Positions 35,020 to 46,365 of a stretch of DNA of 64,000 nucleotides are shown here, piece after piece. Origin of the DNA: Saccharina japonica (taxonomy: Eukaryota > Sar > Phaeophyceae > Laminariales > Laminariaceae); contig MEHQ01001740.1 of NCBI GenBank assembly GCA_008828725.1, forward strand, positions 186,001-250,000, written 5' to 3'. The notes below the pieces were generated by a model. That model had not been told where the DNA came from. It ran no database searches and saw only the letters and a program-made list of their open reading frames with translations. Made by a program: the position numbers and the translations under genes. The first letter of the stretch is position 1. Each line of letters opens with the position of its first letter.

Positions 35020-35667
35020 TCACAAGGCCACCTTTGTCGTCTTCGTGTCTCCAAACATCGTCTTCGTCTTCACCACCTGCTCGCCGTAGAACGGGCCGTC
35101 CGAAGCCGTGAAAAAGTTGTCCTGGGTCATCTTGGCCTTCTTGCCGTCCACCCACAGCTGCGTCACGGGCGACTTCGTCTCCCGGGCCTGGATTTTCCAG
35201 TACCACTGGTTGCTCCCCTCAAATATGAAGGAAGGGTTGCCGCCGGAGGGACATTCCACGAACTTCCACTCGATGTCCCAACGCCCGTCACCGCTCTTCG
35301 CGAAGTCGAGGTCACCCTTCGCGCACTCCGCGCAGCTGTCGCTGACGAAGCCCTTGAACTTCCCCTTGATGGGGTTCTTTCCTGCCCCCTTCCCAGTGCC
35401 GGTGCCCTCGATGCAGGCCCCGCATATGGTCGAGTCGTCGTACATGTCGTAAAGAGACACGGCCATCGGAATCATCCCGTTGTACATGGAGGGGATGGGG
35501 TGCTCGATGGCGCAGTTGCCTTCGCCGGGCGAGACGTCGCCGTAGTAGGTGCCGTCCCCCTTGAACTTGCTGCCGAACGGGTACGGAGCTGCGGAAGCAG
35601 GGCTGAGGACCAGCGACGTACCCACGACGGCGGCAAGAACCAGGATGCTGTTCATGATCTTGACCAT
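35020..35667 (-). CDS. Secreted expansin-like protein, copy 2 (intact)
   Basis: An uninterrupted 215-residue protein. Residues 1-26 form a signal peptide (hydrophobic core LVLAAVVGTSLVL, cleavage after ASA). Residues ~35-140 match a six-stranded double-psi beta-barrel of the expansin/GH45-like type: GDGTYYGD, six cysteines (52, 82, 85, 112, 115, 139), the VSDSCAEC motif and the acidic GDLDF loop that corresponds to the conserved Asp of expansins. Residues ~141-215 match the CBM63-like beta-sandwich (NQWYWKIQARETKSPVTQLW, then D-rich and ending KVAL). Expansins act outside the cell and loosen cellulose networks without hydrolysis. The start ATG is chosen because the signal peptide begins there and copies 1 and 3 start at the same point. 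Sixteen CTT repeats (AAG on the coding strand) directly precede the ATG. A donor-like GAGGTGAGT lies about 30 bases past the stop. Substrate is inferred. Confidence 0.88.
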   Translation of the reverse strand: MVKIMNSILVLAAVVGTSLVLSPASAAPYPFGSKFKGDGTYYGDVSPGEGNCAIEHPIPSMYNGMIPMAVSLYDMYDDSTICGACIEGTGTGKGAGKNPIKGKFKGFVSDSCAECAKGDLDFAKSGDGRWDIEWKFVECPSGGNPSFIFEGSNQWYWKIQARETKSPVTQLWVDGKKAKMTQDNFFTASDGPFYGEQVVKTKTMFGDTKTTKVAL

Positions 35668-35715
35668 CTTCTTCTTCTTCTTCTTCTTCTTCTTCTTCTT
35701 CTTCTTCTTCTTCTT
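35668..35715 (-). repeat. (CTT)16 microsatellite abutting the expansin start codon
   Basis: Forty-eight bases of pure CTT (AAG on the coding strand) end exactly at the ATG. Copies 1 and 3 have a single such triplet there, so the expansion is specific to this copy. In another frame the tract reads as 16 Glu, which is an artefact. Confidence 0.95.
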
Positions 35716-35927
35716 CTGGTGACTTGCTTCTGCAACAGGTGTTTTCTAGGTGATTGCGAGGTGGTGGTGCTGTGTGCCGGAGAGTGAGGTTATGGCCAGG
35801 TGTGGTTGTGCGGTTGCGGGGTGGGTGTTTGTGTGGGAGGGGGCGGTGGGATATGCGGCCTGCATTGTGCCGTTTTGTCCGCTTCGGCAATATGTCTGTT
35901 GGGTTTCGAATTGGACGGTTATAAACG
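35716..35927 (-). promoter_or_regulatory. Conserved upstream region of the expansin-like genes
   Basis: Sequence 5' of all three copies is alignable for 200-280 bases (here; 8926-9212; 48415-48655). It is pyrimidine/CA-rich on the coding strand (CACACAAACACCCACCCCGC type) and ends with a shared block TATGTCTGTTGGGTTTCGAA (35889-35908, plus strand). It probably holds the 5' UTR and core promoter. Individual boxes cannot be assigned. Confidence 0.4.
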
Positions 35928-35931
35928 TTTT

Positions 35932-36379
35932 GGAGGATGTTCGTGTTTTCCGTTAAATCTCAGGCCTTCCTAGAGTCGTGGCCATTCGAATTTTCGAATG
36001 AATTTTCCTCTGGCTATTTAGGTATATACGACGATTCACAGCTCTAAAGTCTATAGGAAGAATGAATTTCTTACGCATGAAGTTGGCGGCTGTAAGTTAC
36101 GTCACAAACAGCGCCATGTAGTATATACATACGAAGTACCTGGTACGTATAACATGGAGGATGTTCGTGTTTTCCGTTAAATCTCAGGCCTTCCTAGAGT
36201 CGTGGCCATTCGAATTTTCGAATGAATTTTCCTCTGGCTATTTAGGTATATACGACGATTCACAGCTCTAAAGTCTATAGGGAGAATGAATTTCTTACGC
36301 ATGAAGTTGGCGGCTGTAAGTTACGTCACAAACAGCGCCATGTAGTATATACATACGAAGTACCTGGTACGTATAACAT
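35932..36379 (+). repeat. 224-bp tandem duplication
   Basis: GGAGGATGTTCGTGTTTTCC starts at 35932 and again at 36156. The two units are almost identical to the end at GGTACGTATAACAT, so the duplication is recent. Each contains the palindrome CATTCGAATTTTCGAATG. Confidence 0.95.
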
Positions 36380-36466
36380 AGCGGCATGGTTGCGCTTGAG
36401 ATGCCTTGCAGGTTCGGGTTGGGTAAAGGTTTTCGCCTGCTCTGTGTAGCCGTAAATGAGCTCTGG

Positions 36467-36650
36467 TATACAGCAGTACGCGACAGCACTTAAGACCTCG
36501 GCGGATAATAATTTAAGGCTGGATTTTCAGACGGAAATAAGAACATGACCTCTTTTGTATTGAAAATAGTGTAGGACACACCCTGCCTTACATAAGAATT
36601 CCAGCCTGGTCATATTTCAGAGATTCTTAACTGGTGTCGCGTACTGTATA
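36467..36650. mobile_element. MITE family B, copy 1
   Basis: Ends TATACAGCAGTACGCGAC and complement of TATACAGTACGCGACACC. The right half matches 48950-49051 (TTGAAAATAGTGT..., CCAGCCTGG). Target duplication not certain; TA-containing ends. Confidence 0.55.
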
Positions 36651-38267
36651 TCAGTATCTGGTATAGACTATCGTACGAACGAGTATTATACGAGGTCCGG
36701 TAGTTAGAGTACGCAAATAATTCCGCCCGCATCGTGAGAACGGCAAATACTTATTTGCCAATCCCGTCCGAAACGAGAATCGACATTCATTCTTGCGTTC
36801 TTGGGTCACAGGAGACCGTACGAATAGTAGTTGGGTTTTGAGCCAGCCCCCATCGCACTTCTTCAAAACGTAACGGTCGTACCATAAGTACTTTTTAAGT
36901 AGGCCGGGTACTAAATATAGCAGTTGAACTGCGATGGATGGACTTCGAAAGGACGCAGTGACAATTAATTGGCGAAATGCCGCAACGGCAGCAGCAGTTA
37001 GTTTTCTATCCATGATTTTATTACAGTACCTGGTATTTTTTCTGTATTTTCCTATGATATTACGGGGTGCACGAATTCCGGCACCTCGCACTCCGTATAT
37101 ACGAAAAGAGCTCTGCTGGAACCTTATTCTGGTGTGGAGCAGTTCATTAGCAAAAACTACAGTAAGTACACCTCGCTCCTGTTGATTATTGATAGCCTAC
37201 ACTACAGTATTTTACCAGGTGCAATACTGCAGCACCGTACATAGGTTGTTTTTGTTCTCGTCGAAACTATGAAACCCATACGTAATTATACATGTAAACA
37301 TACTTAAGGTTAACGGACAGGTTCCACTCGCCGCCTACAGACCACTCAAGGAAACACTCAAAGAGAGACACAACACAATGCAGGTCCAACCGAACGTCGT
37401 TATCATCTAGACCGCTAATCATACCTGTTACCAGTGATGCCAAAAACGGAAATATCACCGAGCATTATATATGCACCTGGTACGTATCGAATATGAGTAC
37501 ACCTGGTACAGGTACATACATATATACCTTAATAGTACCAGGTACGTCCGCCAGTCAGCTGAGGTTTCGACCAAAAAAGTATTGGTATGGTTAGTTGTAC
37601 CCGCAGGGCTCAAAGTTTGCAAGCCGCGTTTACGATACGTACATACGAATATAGGTTTATAAATGTCACCGTTAGTTCGGTTTGTGTTCATGCATCCAGC
37701 CCTTACCAGCTCGAGTAGTAATATTGTATGGTATGTAGCTCTAATAATAGTCCTTTTCTCTCCTTTCGTCACGGCCTATAGACCCCAGCTTCTAACCCAC
37801 GTATAGTCCTGTGCCATACTGTATTTCCCAACCTTGTGCCTATTGGTGTTTTCAGGGCCAATACGTATACCCTTTTGATTTGTGTGAAACATGGCCGGTT
37901 CTAGAGTCACCTTTGGCGGTTCCGCCATGTCGTATAAAAACCTACACGGCTCCTCCGTGGCGCGGGAGTCAAAGTGTTGTCAATACTACTGTGAGACATC
38001 GACACTACATCGAAAAACACTTTTTGGTACCACAGGTATACCTGTTCGGCTACGTATCGGCTCATATAAACTTAGGAATGCGACAATGGTACAGTTAGTA
38101 TATATATACTTCGTATATATATGTGTGTATGCACAAGGTCCTAACCGGTTGCAGTGATATCATGGTGTCTGGGTATGACACAAAATGCGCCGCGACTTTG
38201 CAAACCAGTCTCATGCGAAGGGTCATAACGTGGGGGCAGGGGGGTGCAGGAGCGGACACCGAGACAC

Positions 38268-38269
<2 letters not shown>
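36651..38269. other. Anonymous sequence, no gene recognised
   Basis: Frames on both strands (for example 146 codons on the minus strand at 36651-37091) show no known domain. GGTACCTGGTA-type words recur near 37.47-37.54 kb. Confidence 0.4.
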
Positions 38270-38329
<60 letters not shown>

Positions 38330-38350
38330 CAGTAGTAGTAGTAGTAGCAG
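38269..38350 (+). repeat. (TAG)n / (GTA)n microsatellite
   Basis: About 27 near-perfect triplets, with GCA interruptions towards the right end. It gives Val or Ser runs in open frames. Confidence 0.95.
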
Positions 38351-38873
38351 GTACCTGGTATTATATTAGCAGTTATGTCTCTAGAAGTCGACTTCTTCTG
38401 TTACGCGAGGTGTCTCTGACGATACTTAAACCACTCCCACTTGCTTGGTACGGTAATTGCTTGCCTCACATTTGTGACTTATGGGCAGAAGCGGGAGATT
38501 GGATGCTCTTCCCCAGGGGGCAAACGCGTACCCACGAGAGGCCACCACAATAATATGTTTGGCACTTTACGGGGGGTAGTACCTGGTACCAGACCCAATG
38601 CAAGTCACGCGGAACTAATCTCGCCAAGAAACTTTAAAATATTGTACCAAAGATTCCTTGCTTCAGGACTCACTTCCACGCGCTTTGTGCTATATGGTAT
38701 GTAAGACGGAAGCAGTTTTAAAAGTGTACACAGCGAACAAGAAAAAGAGTGACAACTAAAACAGCGCGCATGTGGAAATACGCAAACGATCAAACAACGT
38801 CTAGGGCCGGAGAACGGAAGACGGGGAGAAATAACCCAGGGAGCAATGTCACTCGTAAAACCTGTGAATATGA

Positions 38874-39012
38874 CTACGGACTCAGGTTCGGCTTGAGTCG
38901 GTAGCACCTCCCTTTCTTGTCTGAGTAGTGTCGAGGATACGCCAGGGTGTTGAAGAATCCGGGCTTGACGACAAAATCCGGGTTGACGCCACGAATGGTG
39001 GCAAAGGGGGAC
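38874..39012 (-). pseudogene. Orphan terminal exon candidate
   Basis: A minus-strand frame of 46 codons ends in TAG and is preceded by an acceptor-like GCAAGGGCAG. The peptide runs SPFATIRGVNPDFVVKPGFF and then NTLAYPRHYSDKKGRCYRLK. Codons end mostly in C or G, unlike the surroundings, and the residue mix is that of a globular protein. Family not recognised. MITE A copy 2 sits 70 bases upstream on the same strand, in what would be the preceding intron. No convincing upstream exon is visible within a few kb, so it may be a gene fragment. Confidence 0.4.
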
Positions 39013-39082
39013 CTGCCCTTGCCTCACACGCACCGGATATTGAGTGTCAATCAGTCATTGCTTGTGCACGGGACAACATATT

Positions 39083-39330
39083 GACGCGTGCTACGGTGGA
39101 GGTGGCACGTTTTGGCTGAATCGTTTTCTGAACGATCGGGCTCCTTAACCCAAATTCGTCGGACTTTCATTTTTGTGACGAAATATGTTTCAGAGTATAC
39201 TTCGGTCATGATATGTATCATCCGGCAGCACTTTTATTTTCCCTCAAAATATTGTTTTCGGTGAGGTATGACGCTCCTTAAGTGAGGAGCTCAGAAAAAA
39301 ACATGGTGCACCTCTATCGTAGCATGCGTC
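39083..39330. mobile_element. MITE family A, copy 2
   Basis: Inverted ends GACGCGTGCTACGGTGGAGG and complement of GACGCATGCTACGATAGAGG; TATT on both sides (39079-39082, 39331-39334). In inverted orientation it matches 54719-54965. Confidence 0.85.
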
Positions 39331-39334
39331 TATT

Positions 39335-42300
39335 ATGGAGCTGACTACCACCACAAGTAGTCTTAGAATACGAATGACCGCAGTCGTACACCAATATACA
39401 GATATCTACGACCTCGGCGAATGGTGAAACCGACGCAGGGCATCTTTATGCGACGGTTGGGTCGTGAGAGCCTGGCACCCACATCAATAGGGACATGATC
39501 ACAGTTCGAAGTCGTTGTAAGAAGCACACCAATCGAGTAGCGTCGTTGAACCGAAAACTGGCGCTCGACGACATTGGAGAATCGCAGAAGACCTATACCA
39601 AACTCCCCGCCTACACTACTGTACTACAAGAGTTGGAAAGCACGGGGGGCATAGAAGCTAGAACCGGCTCCCTGAGAACGCCTCGGGCGGCCACGAAGAA
39701 ATGGAGAAGTATCAGAAGGTCCAGCTAAATTGTGAAAAGAGAAAGCGTGAAATTCAGCACCCACAAAAATGGCGAGTGACGCTATCGGCCAATTCTTTGT
39801 AGAAGCGTTGAACGCTCAGGCCAACGACACAATAGTAGACACCTAAAGGAGAGAACCAGCCATTCCACGACCGTAGTTGAGTTCAGCACATTAAAAAGTA
39901 GAGGTTGCGTCACACACCGGCAAGGCCGCACCTACCTGCTGTGTTTGTGAGTTTCGAGCCTCGGTGGTTGACAGAGGCCTAAAGAGGGCTTGCATCAAAC
40001 GAGCACCACAGTCAACCTATTCAGGAAGAAGGTAGGGTAGTTGCGGGCCTCGAAATTCGTTTCTAGATGCAGAAGAGCCGTGCTGGCCGTTACGATACCG
40101 TCAACCACGCATTGATCCTGCTCGGCGAGCGAAGTGAGGTGCGAACCAGGTGTTCGGGGGCGAGTTTCACGTTAAGGGCATCGCTAACATTACCGGGAGA
40201 AACTTTTGGCGAGACGGTCGAACAGCCTTGAGGGGGCGGCGACAGCTGGTGTGTCACGCGGGGACAGCCGTTCGTTGTGGTGTGGGAAAAGTGTTATCCT
40301 TATTGAAGGAATCATACTGAAGACGCGAAGAGCCTGAACGGCTTACCGGAGGCGGTACGTGATCGTGTGGGAGGTGCTGCACGAGCTGCACGACTTTCTC
40401 CCCGACACAGAAGATGCGCCATAAGGACGATTGTTGGACAGAAGGATTGTCGGTCCTGTTGACTGTTCTCTGTAAGCACAGTCTAGGCCAGCCTGAACGG
40501 GAAGACGTTTTTCCGGTACGCTGAGGGTGTTGCTTCTTGACAAGCATTGGGGTGAACAAAACGCAGGAGGACTCGACACTAACAATGTTAGCACGCTTGC
40601 ATTCCCGCCCGGTATTTAGAACGTTGAGCAAAGTCCATCCGTACTTCATGTGCTGATTATTTGCGGCTGGCACACGCATGATGTACTTTCCACGGCAAAC
40701 ACCTGTGCTCTGCTCGTGAATAGCGTATGATTTTGACCGTCAACCAGGAAGGGGCTCAATGCTAGGCAGCAGGAGGGAAGCTGCCGGAATACTCCAATGC
40801 CGTGTGCACGATAAGCTTGGGTGATATCAAACCAATGGCGGCGGTTGTCTCCGTTGCATGAGAATTGAGGGGGGGCGAACGTTGTGCGATGATCAAGCCA
40901 CAATCCGTACCAACGTGCTCAGTCACAGCCTTATCATTCGCAACCGCAGCACCCACTGTAATCACCGTTACGGTTATTCAGACGCAGAAGGTAAATCCGC
41001 CTTCCGCGGCCGCACCACCCGACACTCTGTGAACGAACACTACAAGACGGTACAACCTGTAGCAGAGCCAGCGCCTGCCTGTATAACACAGCAGGAGCGG
41101 TACGCCTGGGCCTGTGTATTTCGTCGGTGTGTCTGTGTGTGATACCTATGATTAAGTGTGATGTGTGCGTTAGCGGTTTGTGCGAAGGGGTGTTGGGTTG
41201 GGCGACGCCACCCGACATTGTACGTGAGTCGCACTGGCCGCTGTGGATTGTGGGAAGCCAACGGGGGAAGAGAACAACTACGTGTTGCCGTATTTTCCAG
41301 GCCCATGCATGGGTTCCGTTCTAGTGGTACGAGCAATTGGTTGTCCAAATATCGGTGTAAGCCATGCCTGTCAAGCTATAATGCGGACGGAATCAACCCG
41401 GCGTGTACACACGCTCGCAACCTGGATAACGAGGAAAAAGGCGACCAATTGAAGAGCTAGTCAGGGAAGTAACGGAGGGAAAGGGTAAGGATGGTAAATC
41501 ATGTGCGAGGGTGTAGTTTTTGTGTGTCATCGTACGTGAATGCGGGCGTGGGTGGAGAGTGCGTTAATTGATGTTGACACCGTTCAAGCCCGTGTGTGCT
41601 TCAATGGCATATGTGTAGAATGCGCGCGTTGGTGAGCGGCAAGAGGAGGATCGTGTGTCAAGAAAATTGCCCGTTTACGGGGGCGGAGGGTGCCACGACC
41701 GCTACCGTCGGCGCCGGTTGGGTAGCCACGAGCGAAGCTGTGGCGACCATCGTCAACGATGCGGTCATTCAAGCCGAAGAAAGTATCAGTGCAAACTGCC
41801 GCTACTGCCACCCGCGCTGGGAAGCACCAGGTAGTATGTCGTAGAAGAGTCTTCGAGGGGCGTATGCATTTGTTTCTGGGGAGTTGGTATCATTGTAGTG
41901 GGGAAAGTAAGCGAGTGCTAGTGTCTAATGTTGGCGTCACCAAACAAAACAGGGGCCCCTTTCTAACGAGTTAAAACTTACGCCGTAACGGTTGTCACTG
42001 AATACCGTATGGCGTTTCCCAAACACAAAATGGGATTTTCGTGTCGCCATTTGTCTGTCAAAACAAAAATGGTAGGGCGGCAGAACAGGAAGGGAGAGGG
42101 GTCGACTGCGGAACGGGGCTAGACGCGAGGCCTGGTGGTTGTGGTGGCGGTGGTCGTGGTCATCGCGCCTCAGGCCACGTTCCCGCCTGATACCTTTCTT
42201 GCTCCTTTCTGACGTCTTGCGGTCTTCTCCCGTGTGTACGAGTACGTGTCTCTTGATGATGGTGATGAGACAACAGCCAACACTGTTGTTTGTCATCCAC

Positions 42301-45300
42301 CAACGTACACAAGTTGATGACAGTTACAAATATCCTTATGCACGAGTTCCTAACGACAGCTACACTATTGCTTCGAGTGCAAGGGAAGCCGACAACGGAT
42401 GGAGGGCACTCGAACGAGGCAGTTTGGATACTTTAGTAGGGAGGGTTCACGGGCGCAACAAATAGTGTATTGCTACTGGCCTGGTGAACCAGCCTTTTCG
42501 GTCCGATCGAACGATATTAGTATACCTGGCATGTGGTTTGGAGTAGTAGACGGATACAACTGAAGGAGAATGGCGCTAGGAACCTGCTTGATGACCTACT
42601 GGTGCGGTGGGTTGTGTACGGTGCGTCACATGGTCGGATTCCACTTTTTTGTTACGTAGACGTCTCTGGGCGGCCGCCCTCCACACCACCGTTCCAAACC
42701 AGCGCTGTTGAAGGGGATGCGGGCATAAGGGCACGTGCTCGGTTACGGGAATGTCTATTTAGTGCCAACGCTCACAGGTATCCGGCTGGGGGCATGCTGC
42801 AGCGATGGGGTTCCGAGGACAAAATGAAAACCTGCGATACGGAAGGCGCACGCTGCAACCGAGTCGTGTGCGGGATGCCCGCTTTGGACCGACGATAGTT
42901 ATGCGTCGAACAAGATACTTTTCCAGCGCTTTGCGCCAGGCGTTTTGTACGAGTAAGCGTAGAGACTGTCGGACCTACCCCTGGGCGGAGGGTCTATATT
43001 TATGCGAAAGGATCCTAGGTATCGCAAGCTTGTTACTGAAGCAAGAGGGGTAAGAAGGAATGTCCCCGGCGGCGGAAGCCATCGATTTGTGCTGAACCAC
43101 CGATATGTACACCGCTCATTTGTAAGATGTCTCTCAGTACCACTCAAACAACAACAGAGAGAAAATTCAAACGATCTGTGTACCATGCCGCGTTTCCCAC
43201 GATATGATGGCGAGATGGAGGGTTACTCTCTTCGTGTGGGGACCAGGCTGTTACTTTCCCCGTTTGGGCGAACAAGTAATGGCTCGGACGTCGGACGCGT
43301 TTGCCTGAACTAGTCGTTCCGGTTTTCCGCATCTGACGGCGGCTCGGAAACAAATGGGGGGACCCAGGTAAATCCTCGTTGACAGGACAAGAAAGGTAGG
43401 CAGTATGCGTTTGCCTATAGTGACGGCATTTATGCGCATCCATCCACTGAAGAGTATGGGATCGGCAGTACCAAGACCATTCACGCGGGGGTTGGTTTTA
43501 GCAGAAAAGCTTGCAGCACCGCCAGCGGAAACGGCTGGGGGCTTCAAGGAACATAGAGAGTGTGGCGCGGTTGAGTTATGTAGGGGAACTGCGTCCGGCC
43601 CACCGACCACCGACGGGGTGCCGATGGCCGAACGAATCACAACTCGCCCTACGATGGTTTCCAACGGCCTTGGCATTCACAAGAGTATATCGTGTATTCA
43701 CTTGTAGTACGCGTACGGAGATATTTCGCTGGGCCCTGCATAACCTTGCCGAGCGGAGGGAAGATATGTATACTGGGTCATCCGGAACTTCCTCACCAGT
43801 ACTTCAAATAAAAACGTGCTCCCGGGAAACCCCATCCGGGTGTGGCGTAAGTCTCTGGCAGAGGGGCAGTGTAGGATAGGTGTGAATCGTAGCGAGAACT
43901 GCCGGCTTGGCGGCAAACAGATAACGACATTATCTATACGGACGTCCAACGTTCTGCATCAAAGATCAGCCCAATAAGATTGGGAGCATTCTTTCACCCA
44001 GGAAGATGTAACTGGGGCATTTGGTCCGCGTCCCATGGCAGGCGATCGGGAACGGCTCAAATAACATTGGTGTACAAAACGTTGGGAAATATCGAGCAAG
44101 ACCATGGAAAAACACGAGCCAAGGTGGAGTAGCGAAGGGTGTTGGTCAAAGCATCGTACATGAATGTGTCGATCGAGGAGAAGTTGGACCAACGATTTTC
44201 ACACGAGCGATGCATAGCGCACAGAGCCAAGACCAGGATCAAACTTAACATGATATCTGAGCAACGTGAAGGAAGTGCCATTGGAGCGTCGCACAAGCTC
44301 GTGGCATGGACTAAGTTGGAACGAGTGGCATGGGTGGGGAAAATAATTACACGCATGCCTGGTAGCTGTTGCAACATAGGTACTTACACAACGTACACAA
44401 GAACAGTGCGCCGGCAGAAATTTAGCTATGGTGCAGTACTGTAGAGTGTTATGGGAGTAAGCGCAGCTACGTTAGTGATGATAATCGTGATTAAAGTACA
44501 TACTATCAGGCATCATTGAACGATTAGACCAAGCAGACAACCTCTCCGGGGTCTGCCATCGGCACGTCATCACAGCGAAGATCACGTCTGTATATGCCAC
44601 AAGCAATAGCACCAATATCAACAGCAGAGCTGTCGTGCAAGGAGTCCACATAAAACGTAGTTAAACAATGTTTTCACTCCCTTTGTAGACCTTGACAAGC
44701 GACCTATTCGGTATCGCAGCAGTTCCGTCAACATCGACTTCGTTCAACCCCCGCCCAACCTTCGTACGACCCGTCGACCACCTCACGGTGCGTCGCGCTT
44801 AGTGCAAGCAATGTCAGCCTGGTCGGTGAAAACCTGACGTGCCACATCCCGGCATCGTTAAAAAACGAGGGTCTATGGTCGTACAACTACGGTAGTTCGT
44901 GACAATGGGTACACGCCCCCTGTTCCAACCCCCATCTATTGCCATCATTGGTGGGCACACCAGAGTGTCTCCCTGGTTTACCCGAGCCTACTTTGTACAC
45001 AAACGCTCAAACTCCAGCCACAAGCGAGACAATCATGCGAACACATCCAAAAGAAACTCATACGTGTTTCGTACTTAACCATGCCCATCATTGTGTTGCG
45101 AAACAGCAGTTATCTCAAACCGATGCCTTCATTAAGGTCCCGCTATGGAACTCGCTAAAACTCCGCCCAAAATATACTTCCGTATATCTAAAGATCTATC
45201 GTAAACTTGAAGCCAACGTGGCAGTCTAAGCGCACTTCCATCTGTCGCCAGGCGACTATATGTATAGCATACTTCCCTTCCGGATACCTTACACCTGACT

Positions 45301-46125
45301 GTCGAAAACAAACATTGGACAGACACCGAACACATATCAACGACTACGGCAGATCCTCAACAGAGATCCACCATCATCGCTCAACACTTCCTTTATCGAC
45401 AAAATTTGTTTGAATCCACAGCAATACGGGGACGACTAAAAATAGCGCGCAAGGACGGATATATTTTCCATCGGGGGCTATTGACTCTTCTGTATAGCTC
45501 TATTGACATCAACGTGGGCTACACAATACTTAGTATCTCAACGTCCCGAGCGGCAGCTATTTCGCACAACGCTCATAACCAACGTAGCTCTGCGCTTGAC
45601 ATACGCCCTGCAGTTTCCGGTGCTAAAGGTATACCCAAACGTGACCTTATCACGGCGTACTTATGTTTACGCCGTGGACTGGGTTATGAATCGAATTCGA
45701 GCCATGTATTCTCTCAATAGGCAGTTCAACAAAACTCCTACCCTAGACATCAGCCACACCTCCGGCATAATAGTAACCACCTCTGCCGGCGCAACCGGGC
45801 TCAATTCAACAACGTCGATACGCCCAAGACGAAGACAAGGGAATACGGACGGACGGACGTCGTCGCAGACAATTGAGTGACCTATGCAGGGCCCCTACTG
45901 TTTCGGCCACGCAGTCTTAAATTTGAGAAGTGACACCGATTCAGGGTGCCAACCACCATCCGCTTTATACGCATATATTGTAGATCAATTCGCAACTACT
46001 GCAAACGCTAAATAACCACCCAACCAAGTAACCATCCGTGTACGTATCAGCTCAAGTTATCATCCATACTCTGAAAAATACTGCGGCAGCTCTACTGTAC
46101 CCCGCGCTGCACTGCTGCAGTATAA
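39335..46125. other. 6.8-kb stretch without recognised gene or repeat
   Basis: Stops are sparser here, giving frames of 80-141 codons on both strands (for example plus 42533-42898 and 43405-43707, minus 40254-40679 and 43251-43676). None contains a motif I recognise, and neither strand is favoured. A plus-strand piece at 41611-41841 has GC-rich third positions (TATVGAGWVATSEAVATIVN) and two CxxC-like pairs, so old coding sequence is possible. A short frame at 39771 starts MASDAIGQFFVEALNAQAND. This may be decayed transposon or gene sequence. Confidence 0.35.
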
Positions 46126-46365
46126 ATGTGCGTAGGGGAGGTGACGGGCAGCATATTCCACAGCGAGAACACGCGAGAGCTGCGCCCCGCCAGCGGTAGG
46201 GTGCTGTACCCGAGGCAAGCTCCCATCGAAGGAATTGAGTACAACCTCACGGGCTTCTTGTCGGACCTGACGGCGGGTATGGAACGGCAAGGGGCACCAA
46301 GAGCAAATATCAACAAAAGGTTAAAAACAATTGACGATGATGACGTATACATATCATGTGCGTAG
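46126..46365 (+). CDS. Hypothetical protein or exon, unrecognised
   Basis: From ATG 46126 the frame reads MCVGEVTGSIFHSENTREL and continues RPASGRVLYPRQAPIEGIEY, NLTGFLSDLTAGME. Up to about 46285 codons end mostly in G or C; beyond, the sequence becomes AT-rich and Lys/Asp-rich. That change suggests an exon ending near a donor-like GCGGGTATGG (46276-46285), with intron read-through after it. A CTGCTGCAG just upstream could be an acceptor. No family recognised, and no partner exon found. Confidence 0.35.
   Translation: MCVGEVTGSIFHSENTRELRPASGRVLYPRQAPIEGIEYNLTGFLSDLTAGMERQGAPRANINKRLKTIDDDDVYISCA

Larger units (their letters stand above)
30582..35927. repeat. Segmental duplication, copy 2
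   Basis: Same order and orientation as 5372-9212. It carries the hAT-type element at 30754-31876 and the MITE at 34373-34733 as later additions. At both places copy 1 shows the unoccupied site. The intact expansin-like gene lies at the right edge. Confidence 0.9.

Noticed and set aside
35312-35890. A minus-strand frame with a run of 16 Glu
   Set aside because: It is the (AAG)16 tract read in another frame, overlapping the real expansin-like gene.
38185-38553. A 122-codon frame with a long Val run
   Set aside because: Created by the (TAG/GTA)n microsatellite.
39335-46125. A single multi-exon gene or transposase across the long open frames
   Set aside because: Frames of equal length occur on both strands and no domain motif or consistent splice pattern could be found.
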